64,000 nucleotides of DNA, from NCBI GenBank assembly GCA_014925825.1, contig JACGCK010000107.1, forward strand, positions 62,001 to 126,000. Reading direction: 5' to 3'. Origin of the DNA: Pholiota molesta. Its lineage: Eukaryota > Basidiomycota > Agaricomycetes > Agaricales > Strophariaceae. Both the position numbers and the translations under genes were made by a program. Below the pieces are notes generated by a model, which saw only the letters and a list, made by a program, of their open reading frames with translations, ran no database searches and was not told the origin of the DNA. Shown in pieces: positions 27,772 through 39,951 of the stretch; within the stretch, counting starts at the first letter, position 1, and the number at the start of each line of letters is the position of its first letter.

Positions 27772-29015
27772 TCAACCATCCAGTATGTCAGACGTCAATG
27801 GACCCGTATCGTCTTTCACTATAAAATCGGCCATGGGATCGATATGAACACCATTCTCCTGACTATCGTCGTCGTATCTTTGAGATGTTTTTCGACGGTT
27901 TTTGAATATTTGATGATCTCATCCCGAAGGACCTCCATGCCCGCCGTGATGAGAATTCGTTTCGTGCATTTGTGCAAGTCCTTTAGCCAGCTCCTTGGCG
28001 CCTCGTTGGCTTCCAGATACGGAATCGCGGATTCGGGAACGCCCTCCAAGACCGTCTGTCCCCAGTAGTCCAGTACTTTGCAGAGAGGAATCGCCTTTCC
28101 CGTCGGGCGACTGCAAATATTTCTTCTGGGGATCGCACAACCTTGTCCATGGAGACATCATAAAGGCGCCCGCGAGAGGCGTATCCAAGTTGAGAACAGG
28201 AACGCCCTCCACGGGATGCAGGATATGGGAAAAGACTTGATGGATCAGCGAGCCGCCTGCAGAGTCCCCAGCAAGTTGATATTCTCGGGCTTGACACCAG
28301 AATCAAGTACGTGTTGAATGGCGAGGACAGCTTGCGTAAGTTGAGTCGGGAATGTTCGATCCGGTATGAGCGCTAATTCCAAGGTCAACGAATACGAAAC
28401 AAGGTGAAAGGGTTATCACTCACTGTAGTTCAACATGCGACTCCAACTGGCTTTCCTCTCTTCTCAAGCTTATTCCTCGTCCACCACCAGAATGCGGGAG
28501 CAGATCCTAGACACCGAGTAGATATGCACCACCTATTTTCCGAAAGTAAGTTAGCCTAACTCCTATAAGCATCGAGAGACGGCAGAATGGGGATACCCAC
28601 CGTGGAAGTAGATGATCACGCGATCAGTGTGCTTGGGTCCTATCCAAAGTAACCTTGCTCTTCCCCTATCTCCTCAACGACTTGTGGTAAGCCCAGCTCC
28701 TTCATGACGCCGTCGTACGTGTTTCGTGTTGCCCGAAGAGGGCGCGCAGCTGCCTTCGATTCAGGCCGGTGACGGCAGCGCGTACGGCACAGTCAATGAG
28801 AATGCGTTTCCAGCTTTTGGCTCGCCATAAGAGCTTAAGGCGATACAACAGAGCCCAGTGAGGTAGGATGCTGTTTCACGACCAAAGCTCAGTCGTCAAT
28901 ATTGATAACACTATCCTGAGATTACTCACGAATCGGCAGTAAGGTCAGGAATATCTTGATTCTGTCGAAAAGGAAAGCTGTTTCTTGGTAGCTGTGCATT
29001 TTCTGCGTCTGGCAT
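27772..29015 (-). CDS. Alpha/beta hydrolase (HSL-like esterase/lipase), tandem copy 2
   Basis: Paralogue of the hydrolase at 26007-27274, head-to-tail with it. Start at 29015 (MPDAENAQLPRNSF, matching VVLPRNELSF of copy 1). The nucleophile region reads SGVKPENINLLGDSAGGSLIHQVF near 28290, with one G missing from a G run. Then come HILHPVEGVPVLNLDTPLAGAFMMSPWTRL, YWGQTVLEGVPESAIPYL, RILITAGMEVLRDEII and the likely catalytic histidine in NGVHIDPMADF, ending TSDILDG at 27772. The 5' exons between 28400 and 28990 are less clear and hold the oxyanion-loop region (around 28600). Frame breaks occur near 28953, 28275, 28100 and 27865. The substrate is unknown. Confidence 0.8.
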
Positions 29016-29600
29016 GTTGGATGGCCTAAGCTAACAAGGACAGTGGATGTAGGTGGTCAAGAACTCGTGGAACTTGAATGGGAGTACTCGCGCCTTTCAA
29101 TACCCGACATCGTGATAAATTCTCAAGCCGAAGTATGACAGGTTGCCTGCAAGAACAGCATGATCAGAAAACAAAGACGTGAGAATTGAGAAGTATCGGT
29201 TTGCTCGGGTAGATACGCGGCTATCTTCCATACATAAACCTCACCGTGGGTGCATTATACTTACAGTTTTCCTGCGGTTATCGCAGTCTAGAAGCTGATT
29301 CAACCAATTCAGCAATGGCTTCGAAGCTTGAAGAAACGTGAATTCAGAAGTTGAGCATAGTACTCTTAGGTTCTATTCAGCCACTTTGCAACGGGCAAAA
29401 GGGCTAGTACACTCACTATAAATATAATAAAGTACGGTTACGTTATCATAATGTTCAACAAAGACTGCTGATAGACATAGCGTTACGCAGCGGTAGTCCA
29501 ACCATCAAACGTTTAACGTCCATCATCGCTAGAATGATAAAGTAGCGCCGCCGAATGTTCAATGTCCATAGACGCAAGAAAGAAAGAGAGCGTAACAGTT
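29016..29600. other. Intergenic region
   Basis: Upstream of hydrolase copy 2 and downstream of the membrane glycoprotein. No gene is supported. Confidence 0.5.
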
Positions 29601-31314
29601 TCATGAACGGAGTGTATGCTTTTGCTGTTCAAAACCAATCAAAGGTTGGCGGTGTGCTCTAGTCGGCTCATCATACGGCGGTGGAGACGTCTCTCCGACG
29701 TCGCTTCCAACGGCCCATTCGCTGAACCGATCCAGATGCTCGCTGGGTGCGTTTGGGCTTGCTTCTGCAATTTCCGAGACGGGACGGGGATATACGTACT
29801 GCGGAACGCCTCTCTGCATCACAGGCGCCGCCGTCACGAGAGGTGGAGACATGAGGGGCGCCGGTATCAGCGCCGTCATTCCCTACGGAATTGCTGGGAG
29901 AAGGCAGTCGGCGAACGGGTTGCAGAGGGGCAAGGGCTTCGTCGGTCTGTCGAGGTAACAAGCGGTATTCTGCGCCGCCGGTGCTTTGCAGACAGGCCAT
30001 GGTCCCGCCACTGTTGTAACGTGAGGCAGTAGAGGGAGGGCTCAGAAGGGGAATGTGTTGGATCCATGGTCGATCTTGCTTGAAGGGGAGTGCTATAGAT
30101 GGTTTCAAAAATATATTCTGACTCGGTGTGCCAAAAGTGCTGCCCGACTCACCGAGCGTAAATCGTTTTTCCTTTCTTCTTCGCCGTCTACAAAGGAAAA
30201 TAATACCTCCCAGCAGAAGGAGAATTATCGCGCCCCCAAGACCGGCCGCGATGATCCCCAGATGACTATTTTTCGACATGGTCGTTTGAGTAGAAGTTGG
30301 GTCGGCAAGAGTTAGGTTTGGCATGCTCGCTAACGTCGCAAACGATGGTGTGTAAGTAACGTAGTCGAAAGCGAGCGTCTGGTTGACGCAGGCAGTGAGG
30401 TTAACGATGAGGGTGTGGTCTCCAGCAGGGAGAACATCATAACTGTAGAAAAGGAAATTTTGCTGTTGGCCCAGTTCTGATACAAACTGCGGTGACTCTG
30501 CGTCGACACGGTAGGTCTGTGACAAGGTTTCATCATCCAGGGTGAATGCCAATTCTATGAGCCCAAGATTAAACCAGGTAAAAATACCGTAGACAGCAGC
30601 AGAGGTCCCTATAGATGGAAGGTGGTCGTGAGTCTTGTCAATCGTGTAATTATAGATTGCACTACGCACCGCTAAATTGGTACGTGAGGAAACTCCCTAC
30701 AGAACTCGTTTGATGGGTCGTGTTATGGAAGGGGTTTCCATCTGGCTGGGGCCCGGAATTGAATGGTTCCTGGTTTCGTCTCCACTGACCTGTGTAGTTG
30801 AAGCCTGGGTCGTCGTTATCTCCAATGACGAGCGTTCCGGATAGCGAGGTGTCGTTGCCCACTGTGACAACTGCATAATCGACAGAGGCACCAGCAATGT
30901 TGGTTATGGCAATGCTATGCGTCCCTTCTTCTAACATCGGCGATTGGTACCATTGTCTGTACATTGGTGGGTTCGGGTCCGCATATGTTGTGTTATATGG
31001 AGCGCTCCCGTCGATCGAGACAGAGAACGTCTGGGAAGCACCCGAGCTCGGTGGTGTGTTTCCAAAAAATGCGACTGATGTGCCTAAATAAAGTTCTAGG
31101 AACCATATTTCAACTGTAAGAGGGGGAAAAACTCACCGTCGAACTTCATTTGCACTGTGCCCAGCTGGCTACCAGGATTTAGCGCAAAGGTCGGCGATTG
31201 AGATGTGGAGTTGAACCATTCTGGCAGGGTCGTCCTCGTCCATTCAAGAGGGCCAAAGACGAAGGAGTCGGTGCGGCTGTCGTCTATGATGACGGAGAGC
31301 GAAGGACCAGCCAT
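29601..31314 (-). CDS. Single-pass membrane glycoprotein with PPxY-containing tail (hypothetical)
   Basis: Belongs to a common but functionally uncharacterised basidiomycete family of type I-like membrane proteins. Likely start at 31314 (MAGPSLSVIIDDSRTDS); the VDD-type opening without a classical signal peptide is typical of the family. The ectodomain has two similar beta-rich halves with many N-glycosylation sites (NSTS, NTTY, NDTS, NYTG, NTTH, NLTA, NQTL). A single helix (IIAAGLGGAIILLLLGGIIFL) is followed by CRRRRRKEKR. The cytosolic tail is Ser/Pro-rich and ends with TSPPPYDEPT, a PPPY motif that could bind WW-domain or NEDD4-type ubiquitin ligases. The tail frame breaks by a single shift near 29880; the last 92 residues are in another frame to the stop at 29601. 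Introns lie near 31130 and 30660. Confidence 0.75.
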
Positions 31315-33327
31315 GGCATTGATACGCGAAGGGATGGAAGAATAGTCCTCTGCGGAGACCACATACCGCGATGGTTTTATCAACCCTGTTTTCCGGATTG
31401 GACATGCTGTAAAACACAGCCTTTGGTCCCAATAGCTTGCATAGAACGGCGAAGTGTTGCTCGAATTGCACGATATAAGTAGGCACTGCCATGGTTCTTC
31501 AGCTATACTTGGCTCGAAAGTACGTCACATAAACGTTAACGTTCAATTGTTCTGCTCGAGTCAAAAGTCTTCGGCAGGTGGTTCTGTAGGCGCCTAAAGC
31601 CGAGTCCAGGGAATCTTTGATCACCTTCCAGTGTTGAACGTTGAATGGAACGTCACCAGTCCAGCTTGGGGAGGTAGCAGATAAAGAAAGGTTTGGAAAG
31701 GTGGCCATACTTGGCCATACATAGTTTGCGAGTTTGCGTGGCATTCTTCAAGAAGTCAAAGGTAGTCATTGTGGGCGCGATCATAGAAAGTCAGAACCTA
31801 GGAACTCTCAGCTCTCTTGGTCAACTCTGGGTGGCGGAGGCGATGCTGGATGCTGTATCGGCGTAGTCGGTGAGTGCAGGTGAGTGCATTTTGCTTTTGT
31901 CAACGTTGACGCGCGCGGCGCCATCCGACATCAACGCCGCGTATTCTTCCACGCTTCCATCACAACCGAAACCTCCGCCATCGAGCCCACCCGCCACGAT
32001 CTCTCTCCCAATGTCCCAAGCGACTTTCATTCCCTTCAAGTTCAAGTTTTCGCTTCCCACGGACTTTTGCGCTCGAACAACGGCTCGAGGATTGGAGGAA
32101 GTTGGAGGACGAACTAAATGACGCAACGCGAAGGTTATCCTTCCCGACAAGCAAGTGAAGAAACTGGCTGACTACGGACGGAAGTTCGCGGGTGGAGAAT
32201 ATCACAACGGCGCTAATCCTACGTGTGACGCCACGGGACCTTGCAAGCGACGACGAAGTTCAACAGATTGCGCAGGTCATTGAGCACTGGTGCCGCGAAG
32301 TAGCCCCACAAATCTCACCGTCCCAAGAAAACGGCAAGGGTGAGCAAGCCAACGGCCGTCCCAGCCCGCGTCAAGCGTAAGAAACCCATCCCCCGCCTTC
32401 ATTTTCACGGCACCGTGCTATCGCGCCGACCATCATGCCCACTACTTCTGGAACGCCAGGGAACGGTGCTTCGAGCCTATTTCGTCAACGCTGGAGGTTG
32501 CGCTTGATTGATTATTACGATGTCGAGACAAACATAGGCTCGGGCCAAGCGTCGACGTCGAGTCCATCTTGTTCCACTGTGCCATTATCACACACTGCTC
32601 ACGATATGTCTTTTTGCGTTTTGTCTGAACAGATCAACAGAATCTGCTTGGAAGTCTGCTCTCGTTGATTGTCGTGTCACCATGCTGTTCAAAAGTTACA
32701 ACCCAGCGCACTGTATGAAACGACTGGATCCCGAATCTTTCATATCTTCGAACTGAAGAATTGTTGCAACCTTCGCTTGACGATTGCGTAGATAATATGC
32801 ATGTTTACCTTCCATCTCGCTCTCTTTGAGCGTTCATTCGATCACATTTTCTCACGTCGATTTGGTTAAATCCTAGCCTCCGCTCGATCTTAGTTCCTTG
32901 CCGTCCTTGCTACGTACGGCCAGCCACACAAACATCTTTTCCTGGTCCCATACCATCTATCTTGCTGCAAAAGTTGGACGGCGGTCTTCTCATTCCTCCC
33001 AAACCGCCATGGCGTTCCCCCAGTCATTCTCAACTACTGCTGAGTGCCCGATCCTGGAGCAATCCACTTCGACTCTAACAGTCAGGCTGTCGAATTCATG
33101 TTCTTGTACTCCAGTAACTGCTTCGACATCCCGCTTTGTGTCGTTTTCCGAATTGGAAAGCCCATCACGTCCCAGGGCTCAAACGGAGTCGATTGCGCCT
33201 ACTAGGATTTCTTCGCCTCCTCCTACCAGCCACTCTCGCGGGAAAATAGCCTCGGGCAGAATGAGCCATCTGGGTCTTTCTCCAGTCTCATAATGTCTGT
33301 TCGCTCGAGATCCAAGTCGAAGTCCTA
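31315..33327. other. Region with unresolved small coding pieces
   Basis: Minus strand 31499-31744 encodes 81 residues (MPRKLANYVWPSMATFPN ...), protein-like but unrecognised. Plus strand about 32050-32380 encodes a likely helical or coiled-coil segment (LEQRLEDWRKLEDELNDATR), then VILPDKQVKKLADYGRKFAG and LASDDEVQQIAQVIEHWCREVAPQ, in frames offset by single bases, ending at 32380. The latter may be a small gene of unknown function. From 32400 to 33327 I see only weak frames, probably the upstream exons or promoter of the kinase gene. Confidence 0.35.
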
Positions 33328-36300
33328 TGCATCTGCATCGAACGGAAGTGCGAGATGGAAACATCTATGAGTTGGTTGAAAGGGCGTGTGATTTGTACGT
33401 CCTTGGGATGACGACGACGATGAGAAAAACGATAGCGATTGGGCATCTGTTCCAGAGGAGCAAAAGCAGGCTTTTGCTCAAACGCAAAACGTGAGTTCTT
33501 CCTTATATTGAATATGCATCCGAAATTGACCTGACCCACAGGCGGTTCATGACACGCTCAAACGAGTGTCCGGTGCACAGGCGAGGTTGCTCTTGAATCA
33601 CTTGTGCTCGGAATGGAAGCGATGGAGTATGTACCTGAACCGATCTACAAGGACTCGCCAAGACCTTCCTTTTTATTGGAAAGCCGTTAAACAGGTTTCG
33701 GTAAGTTTCTTCTCGTTCACATTAACAGATGAATAAACGACTTTAGATGAACCGGTTGGCCATACTTCGTCTGACACAAACGTGCACAACTATCCTGGAA
33801 TCGATCTGCAACGAAATCGACATAGCAGGTCCACAAGTGATGCAGGAATTATCAGGGCCTATCTAGTTTTGGAAAAGTTCGTTTATCCATTCTGCACTCA
33901 TGCCAACTCTATTTACTAAACGACGGTTTAGATCATTCGAATCTTTTTATCTCTTGTACAATCCAATCCCAAGTTGAGACGCCTTTCCTGGCGCGTTACC
34001 TAAACGTGATGAGACTACCAAGGCGCTCGCCTTTTGCAATGATTCTTTGTTGAGAGCCCTTACATTGTTTACGGTTTGTTCGCTGTTATCTATTTTGAGT
34101 ATAAAGCTGATACCGAGGAATACAGACCACAATCCAAATACGTACCTTAGCTGCTGTATGCGCCAATTCTCGGCTTCAGGATGCGAAATACGATGATCTA
34201 AAAGCCGTCGTCCAAGAGCGATCACTGGGAAGCAGCCCTTATCTCCACGACAGCCTACGGAATTGAGGCGCTTTCTGCACCTGATTGGATGACTTACCTG
34301 CTCCTCCCGCTCAGAATGCATTGGGCATAACAGCCTCGCCGAGCACGATTTCGCGATCGACCGACGATCTCCTCCCGCATCCCCAGGTCGTGCCTGTTCT
34401 GCAGAAGCTGCAGACCGTGCAAAATCTTCATGATCAGAATCCGACGTCGAAGATCTGGAGAGGACCATCCAGGAAGTAATTAAGTCTGGGGACGACGCGA
34501 AGTTTCTCTCATTCCTTGGGGTGAAGCAGCAGGACATGCCCGAAGCGATCAAGACTCTGCAGAGGACGCTGGAGACGAAGTCAGTTCCGAAGGATGGGAT
34601 GAGTAAGGACGTGCTGCATCAGGAGTTTTTGGAGTGCGGTGTGGAGGCGCTTCGGCGTCTGACTTCGGTCCAAGGCAATAACGTGGTTGGAAATCTTCCG
34701 GTGTGGACTATTACCTCGTATGTTTCGCAGCTCTCTATCTCTCGTCGTTTTATTAAGTGTCAACAGTCTGGAGGTTGGCCGCGGCAAACGAATTGGAATC
34801 GGATCGTTCTCGCAAGTTTATGAAGGGACTTGGAAAGGGCGAGTCGTCGCAGTCAAGTACCTATCAGACGTCACCCCTTATGATCTTTTCATTCGAGAGA
34901 TCAACGTCTGGAAGTCGCTCAAGCACCCGAACGTGCTTACGCTTTACGGAGCGAGCAGCGCTACGGCCAACCTCCTTGGTTCTTTGTCAGTCCGTATATG
35001 GAGAACAAACCCTCGTCCACTTTCTGAAGCATATCTCTCGCGAGAAGAATACGAGGTGCAAACTCTCGGCCCGATCGCGGAGAACTGCCTTGTTCGAAGA
35101 GTCGCAGTAGTTATGGACGGCCCTCCTAAGAGTGTTAAAGCGGCGGATGTCTACCGTATCCTGCAGGAAATCGCGCGGGGGATGGAATATCTGCATTATA
35201 GGAATGTCCTCACGGTGATCTCAAGGTGGGTTTACTGCAAGCGATATTTTCGCATCGCTGCTCATATGTTATCTTTGCAGGGCTCCAATGTTCTCGTGGA
35301 TAAGAATTATAGATGCGTCATCTCTGATTTTGGCCAGAGCGAGATGAAATCGGAGGTCTACAGGATAACTGGTCTTCGATGCAACGTACGCATCAATCTT
35401 TTACTTATGTTTTGTTCTTGGTCTGATTCCGCATAGCTGGAACTTTGAGATGGAAAGCGCCAGAGCTGTTGGATGGCTCATGTTCGTTAACGCCGGCGAC
35501 AGATGTATATGCATATGCTATTGTTTGCATTGAAGTCTTGACTATGGGTGATATACCTTGGGGCCAAGAAAATGATGACGCCGTTCGCATCAACGTCCTC
35601 GGTATGTCCAATGATTCTGAAAGATAAAAGTAACTGACGCACCAACAGAGAAGGATAAACGACCAGCTATTCCTTTGGATTACTCTTCCCCGTTGTTGCA
35701 TGAATTGATTACGGGTGTTGGGCGCGAGACCCAGACGAGAGGTTAAATTTAATCAAGCAGTTGCCCGGCTCGACCGGTTGAGGAGAATCGCTGGCGATGT
35801 CTCCGACCCCTCCATTCTGCTGGATGATGATGCACCTCCGTTATCACCTATGTCGCCAACATCTAGCACGTCGATGCTTCCTTGTGAGCATCAGTATTAA
35901 TCTCCAATATTAATTTCACGATTCAATATGTTGCAGCTCCGACCCCTACTCCGCACACTGAACATCGTGCCGTCTTTGGTGTGATAGACGACTACGTCGC
36001 GATAGCATCTACTCAAGAAATAGGTGCCCTGCAAACGGAAGAAAATGCCAAGTTCGCCGGTGCGAAGCCCGAGCCACCGCGTTTTCTTCATCGTGTATCG
36101 ATTAGTTCCGTGACGTCGACGTCTAGTCAAAGACGCAGAATGTCGTTCGAATCCGACTCTGACTTGTCAGAACCAGAACCTACTGAAATGGGGCGGTACC
36201 TTCCACCTTCCTCAAATGACGCCGTTGCTGAAGCGATGAACGAGAGGCGTTACCGATACCTTTTGGAGCACGAGTACAATGCGTCATGTAAGTGCTGATA

Positions 36301-37263
36301 AACTTATTTATCGCTCATAGCAGTACTCAAATGCAGTGCTACAGTGACTCTACCACTATGGGATCCATCACCTGTTCAGATCGGCGACGTAGGGTATTTG
36401 CGCAAGCCGGCTGGGAAGTTCGTCACGCTTTTCAACGCAGTCAAGCCACATAAATATTCGGGAAGTCAGTCGCATGAGTTTCCACCTATGGCTGAATACG
36501 GCAATGTATCCAAGGGGAGTATCCGAATGGATAAGAGAAATGTGGCACAGAAAGGTTTCGACGCTTTTTCGGGATTTTTGTCATTTCGGTCCCGCAATGA
36601 ACTACCCGTTGCGTTAGTTGGCACGCTCTATATTCCTGATGCGTCCATATTGATATCTTGTTGTACACAGCCGGCGGCAGGCGTTTCGGCTGCACGCTGG
36701 ACACAAGTGCGCGCATATGTATGCGGAATCAGCAGATTATCTCTATGTGAAGAGGCTCGACGCGCCCAAGGCCTGGTTCCAAGAAAATGCCGAACGTATT
36801 CTGGGTGTATATGGTCAAGAACATAACATCCAGAAAGAAGATCTCTTGTTGGGTACGCTAAGTCTAACTCCTAACCTGATATTTCTAATACTTGCCGCTT
36901 TAGTAATCAGTCTGTTGCAAGCGCCTAACTATGCATTATTCGTGAGCCACCAACATCCAGAAGGCCAAGTGAGTAGAAATTCTTCGTAGTTCTAATTGTA
37001 TTGATAGATATGTTCTGACTCACCCTCCTTCTAAGGTGCATTTCAACGTATTTTCTGGACCGAAAAAAGGCCAGCCTTGGGGCAATTTCACTACTGATAC
37101 ACATGTGTCTACTGAGAACAACGGGCCAAGCTACGAAGACTCCAATCCTGAAGAACATGAGCATGCCATGAAGGTCTCGAACGTACAGGATCCTCCAAAG
37201 GCTGTCCTTATTGGGCGCCTTCGTTTCAAGCCGGATAGTAACGAGCCCACCACGTCGAAGTAA
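33328..37263 (+). CDS. TKL-like protein kinase with basidiomycete-specific N- and C-terminal regions
   Basis: Multi-exon signalling kinase. The start is uncertain; MHLHRTEVRDGNIYELVERACDLY begins at 33328. A helical N-terminal region follows (MNRLAILRLTQTCTTILESICNEID), with a Ser/Pro linker and a helical block ending LRRLTSVQGNNVVG. The kinase domain has the glycine loop GKRIGIGSFSQVYEGTW, VAVKYL (lysine), IREINVWKSLKHPNVL, EIARGMEYLHYRNVL, catalytic loop HGDLKGSNVLVD (35209-35300), DFGQSE, LRWKAPELL and SLTPATDVYAYAIVCIEVL, then ARDPDERLN. A Ser/Pro/acid linker leads to a C-terminal region from 36344 (LPLWDPSPVQIGDVGYLRK ... AHMYAESADYLYVKRLDAP ... VHFNVFSGPKKGQPWG), ending RFKPDSNEPTTSK. 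One base is missing near 33409 and one in the HGD codon (35210). HGD replaces the usual HRD. Confidence 0.85.
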
Positions 37264-37534
37264 GTCCGATAGTTATAGGTCAAGTGATTCCAACTAGGTT
37301 GTGTAAATAAGGGCTGGACGGGATGCTGGTAAGGTGTGCAAGGATGAACATTCTATCTATACAAAAAGCTATAATCAGACACTCTTTACTCAAAACATCT
37401 TGATGACTACATGGTGAGGGTGAAGACAATGCATGCAAAGATGTAGTTACAAGTCAATCAAGTCGGGGAATGATGCTACGGCGCCGCTAGGAATGTACGT
37501 GACGAATGCTTGTCTACGGTATGTACTCGCGTTC

Positions 37535-39709
37535 TCAGACTTTCAGTTGTGCATATATCATTTCCAGGATCTTTGAGTGCTCGTCCTCCGCCGCTTTGCG
37601 TCTAATCAAAGTTTGAGTTAGCTACATGAGACCCACAATAACAAGATGAGTTTCAAATTGAATGAACCAACCGAATGTTTCCCTTTTCCTGGAAAAGTAT
37701 TAGAGAGATACACCATGACCAAAAATTGTGATGCGAAAAACTCACTGTAGTGCGTGGTAGAGTTCCTTGGGGAACGGCAACAATCTGGACCTTCGACTGA
37801 AGTTGTTCGTGTTCAAACGCACCGGCATTGAAGGGCGCATGACGTTCCAAAATTTGTTCCTTGAGCATTTCTACCGCACCGCCGTCCGAAGGATCCACGA
37901 AGAGGGGCTCTATGAATAGTACTATCCCTGGCTTGTAATGACCAGTGACGACGCAGTTTCCCACAAGATCGGCGCAGATGTGCAAGATATTGTCCTCGAT
38001 TGATCTGAGGTACGGGAAAACGTGTTAATGGGTAGACGAGGGATCGAGAGGATGAGCCCCGCTTACTTAGTGTCGCAGAAAGCAAGATGTTTACCAGTTC
38101 TAATCCAGTCATCATTCCTTCCACCTATAGTGCTAGATCAGCAATCATCGTAGTCAAATAGGTTATAGGGGTCTTCACTCACGGAATGCGTACATCCCTG
38201 GAGATGTCTCTTCAAATAGATCTCCTGTGATATGCCCGTCGGGTCGATTCCTGATAGAGGGATGTGGACAGTTCGCGGCGTCGGCGGGAATAAATAAGTC
38301 AAAAATTTTGCCTCCCTGTAAACGTGAAGCAGCGTCTCCATCGAGGACTTCTTTTTGGCTACTAGTCGCTGGTATAAGCTTGGCGTCCACACCCTTGATA
38401 ATGCGCATGGACGGCAGGGCGGCCGTATTATTTACATCTGAAACTAAGCAACAACCTGGACAAAGATAATCAGTAAAAAAGTTTTATTGTATGACGAGTG
38501 TCGGACGAACCTGATTCAGTCGTGGCATACATAGCCTGCCCCGAAAATGGTTTGAATAGCTCAGGGAATTACAGAGATAAAAAATGTACTCACTGTCGCT
38601 TTCACGCCGTTTTCGACAAGCCACGCTTCGTCACTGGGATTCAAAGCAGCACCAGTGTATGTTACTTCCACCAATCCTTTGAGTGCTGCGAGGACATTCA
38701 CGTCGTTCCGTGCGATACCAATCAGCTTCGAAAGCCAGGGCGCGTAGAGGAACGCCCAATTCATGCCCGCCTCGGCAATTAACGCTAGGAACTCGCTGGT
38801 GTCAAAATCTGGCTTCGAAGTCTGAACAAGGCATTGGCCTGACCATCCAAGGTAGCTCACAGCTGCAGAAAATCTATGAGAAGAGTCTTGAGTGAACCGC
38901 AATAAGACGTACTTGTAGCTGACCCGACATTTGCAAATGAACCGAGATTATTGACAATAGCTTGGACGTCTCCACCCTGCCATACCGCAGAACATTGAAT
39001 CTGAGCCTGGCATCGCAGCCATTTGTGGGTCTCGGGGACAGGTTTTGGGCGGCCACCGGTGGTCCCGCTGGTGTGGAAGATGACCGCAACTGCGTCGTCT
39101 GGTACAATTGGCAAGTCTGGCAATTTCCGGTCACCCAAAGGCGGAAGTGACTTCAGATCAATGACAAGGGGAAAATTTGGATACGACAATGAAGCCACTG
39201 CGGAAGAGTAGAGTGGGTCGTATAAGATAGCTTTCGCGTTGGTTAGGGATAGTAAAGATGGTATAGCGTTATCCAAAGTAGCCATGGCCTTGTTGAGCAT
39301 CTGTGGGATATAGCCAATACGCGCCAAGGCATACAAGTGTACAAGATCGGTGTATTTTTCACCAGTTATCCTGTAAGATATATTAGTAGTAAACACATAG
39401 GAGCGCACTAGAAGTTCAACTGCGACTGGCGTACCAAAGTCCAATGACATCTTGTGACTGGAGGCCGGCTTTCTTCAAAGGTTCAATCCAATACGCGGCA
39501 ACCTTTTCGAGGTCATCGATGAACGTTTGGTAGGTAACCGATTTCCAGGACGGAGCTTTAGGGGTTCCCGTAAACATCTTCAACAGGGTGCGTGAGGAAT
39601 ACTTGTTGAGCGCGGGAATAAGGTATTCTAAAAAATGAGGCATTGGGAGATCCAGACGTTGTGTACAGTCGACTTCACTGGACTTTGGGAGCTCAACTTG
39701 AAGGTACAT
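37535..39709 (-). CDS. AMP-forming acyl-CoA-synthetase/adenylation-type enzyme
   Basis: Activates a carboxylic acid as acyl-adenylate (ANL superfamily). Start at 39709 (MYLQVELPKSSEVDCTQ). Motif order is ANL-like: TYQTFIDDLEKVAAYW, GEKYTDLVHLYALARIGYIPQML, the phosphate loop FHTSGTTGGRPKPVPETHKW (near 39065), VTYTGAALNPSDEAWL, the A5-type motif YATTESG near 38530, HITGDLFEETSPG, and a lysine-containing C-terminal end (EDEHSKILEMIYAQLKV) with TGA at 37535. No carrier-protein (phosphopantetheine) or reductase domain follows, so this is a stand-alone enzyme and not an NRPS module. It is multi-exon with short introns, and the conserved frame is kept. The start lies about 200 bp from an inverted-repeat transposon, so its promoter may have been altered. 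Confidence 0.88.
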
Positions 39710-39951
39710 ACGGAGCGCGCATGCATACTGTTATAAGCCATGAGCTTTCTTCGTGATTACAGATTGATCAATAATGAGATGAGAAAGGAGCCAGCGTACA
39801 GCCGAAAAAGAATCCCTCCCACCCTTTGATAGATTGTCTTGAGATGGAATCAGAATGGAATTTGTTGGGAACGCGCATTCTCACCTCCACATATGCAAAC
39901 TCCATCTGGATTACGGTGGCCGAGAACCGCAAGGCTCACTCGACATTTGAA

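Noticed and set aside
33288..33539. Minus-strand ORF at the kinase 5' end
   Set aside because: It is a shadow of plus-strand exons encoding ELVERACDLYVLG and the acidic stretch after it.
37535..39709. NRPS-like reductase
   Set aside because: Only the adenylation domain is present. The protein ends without a carrier or reductase domain.
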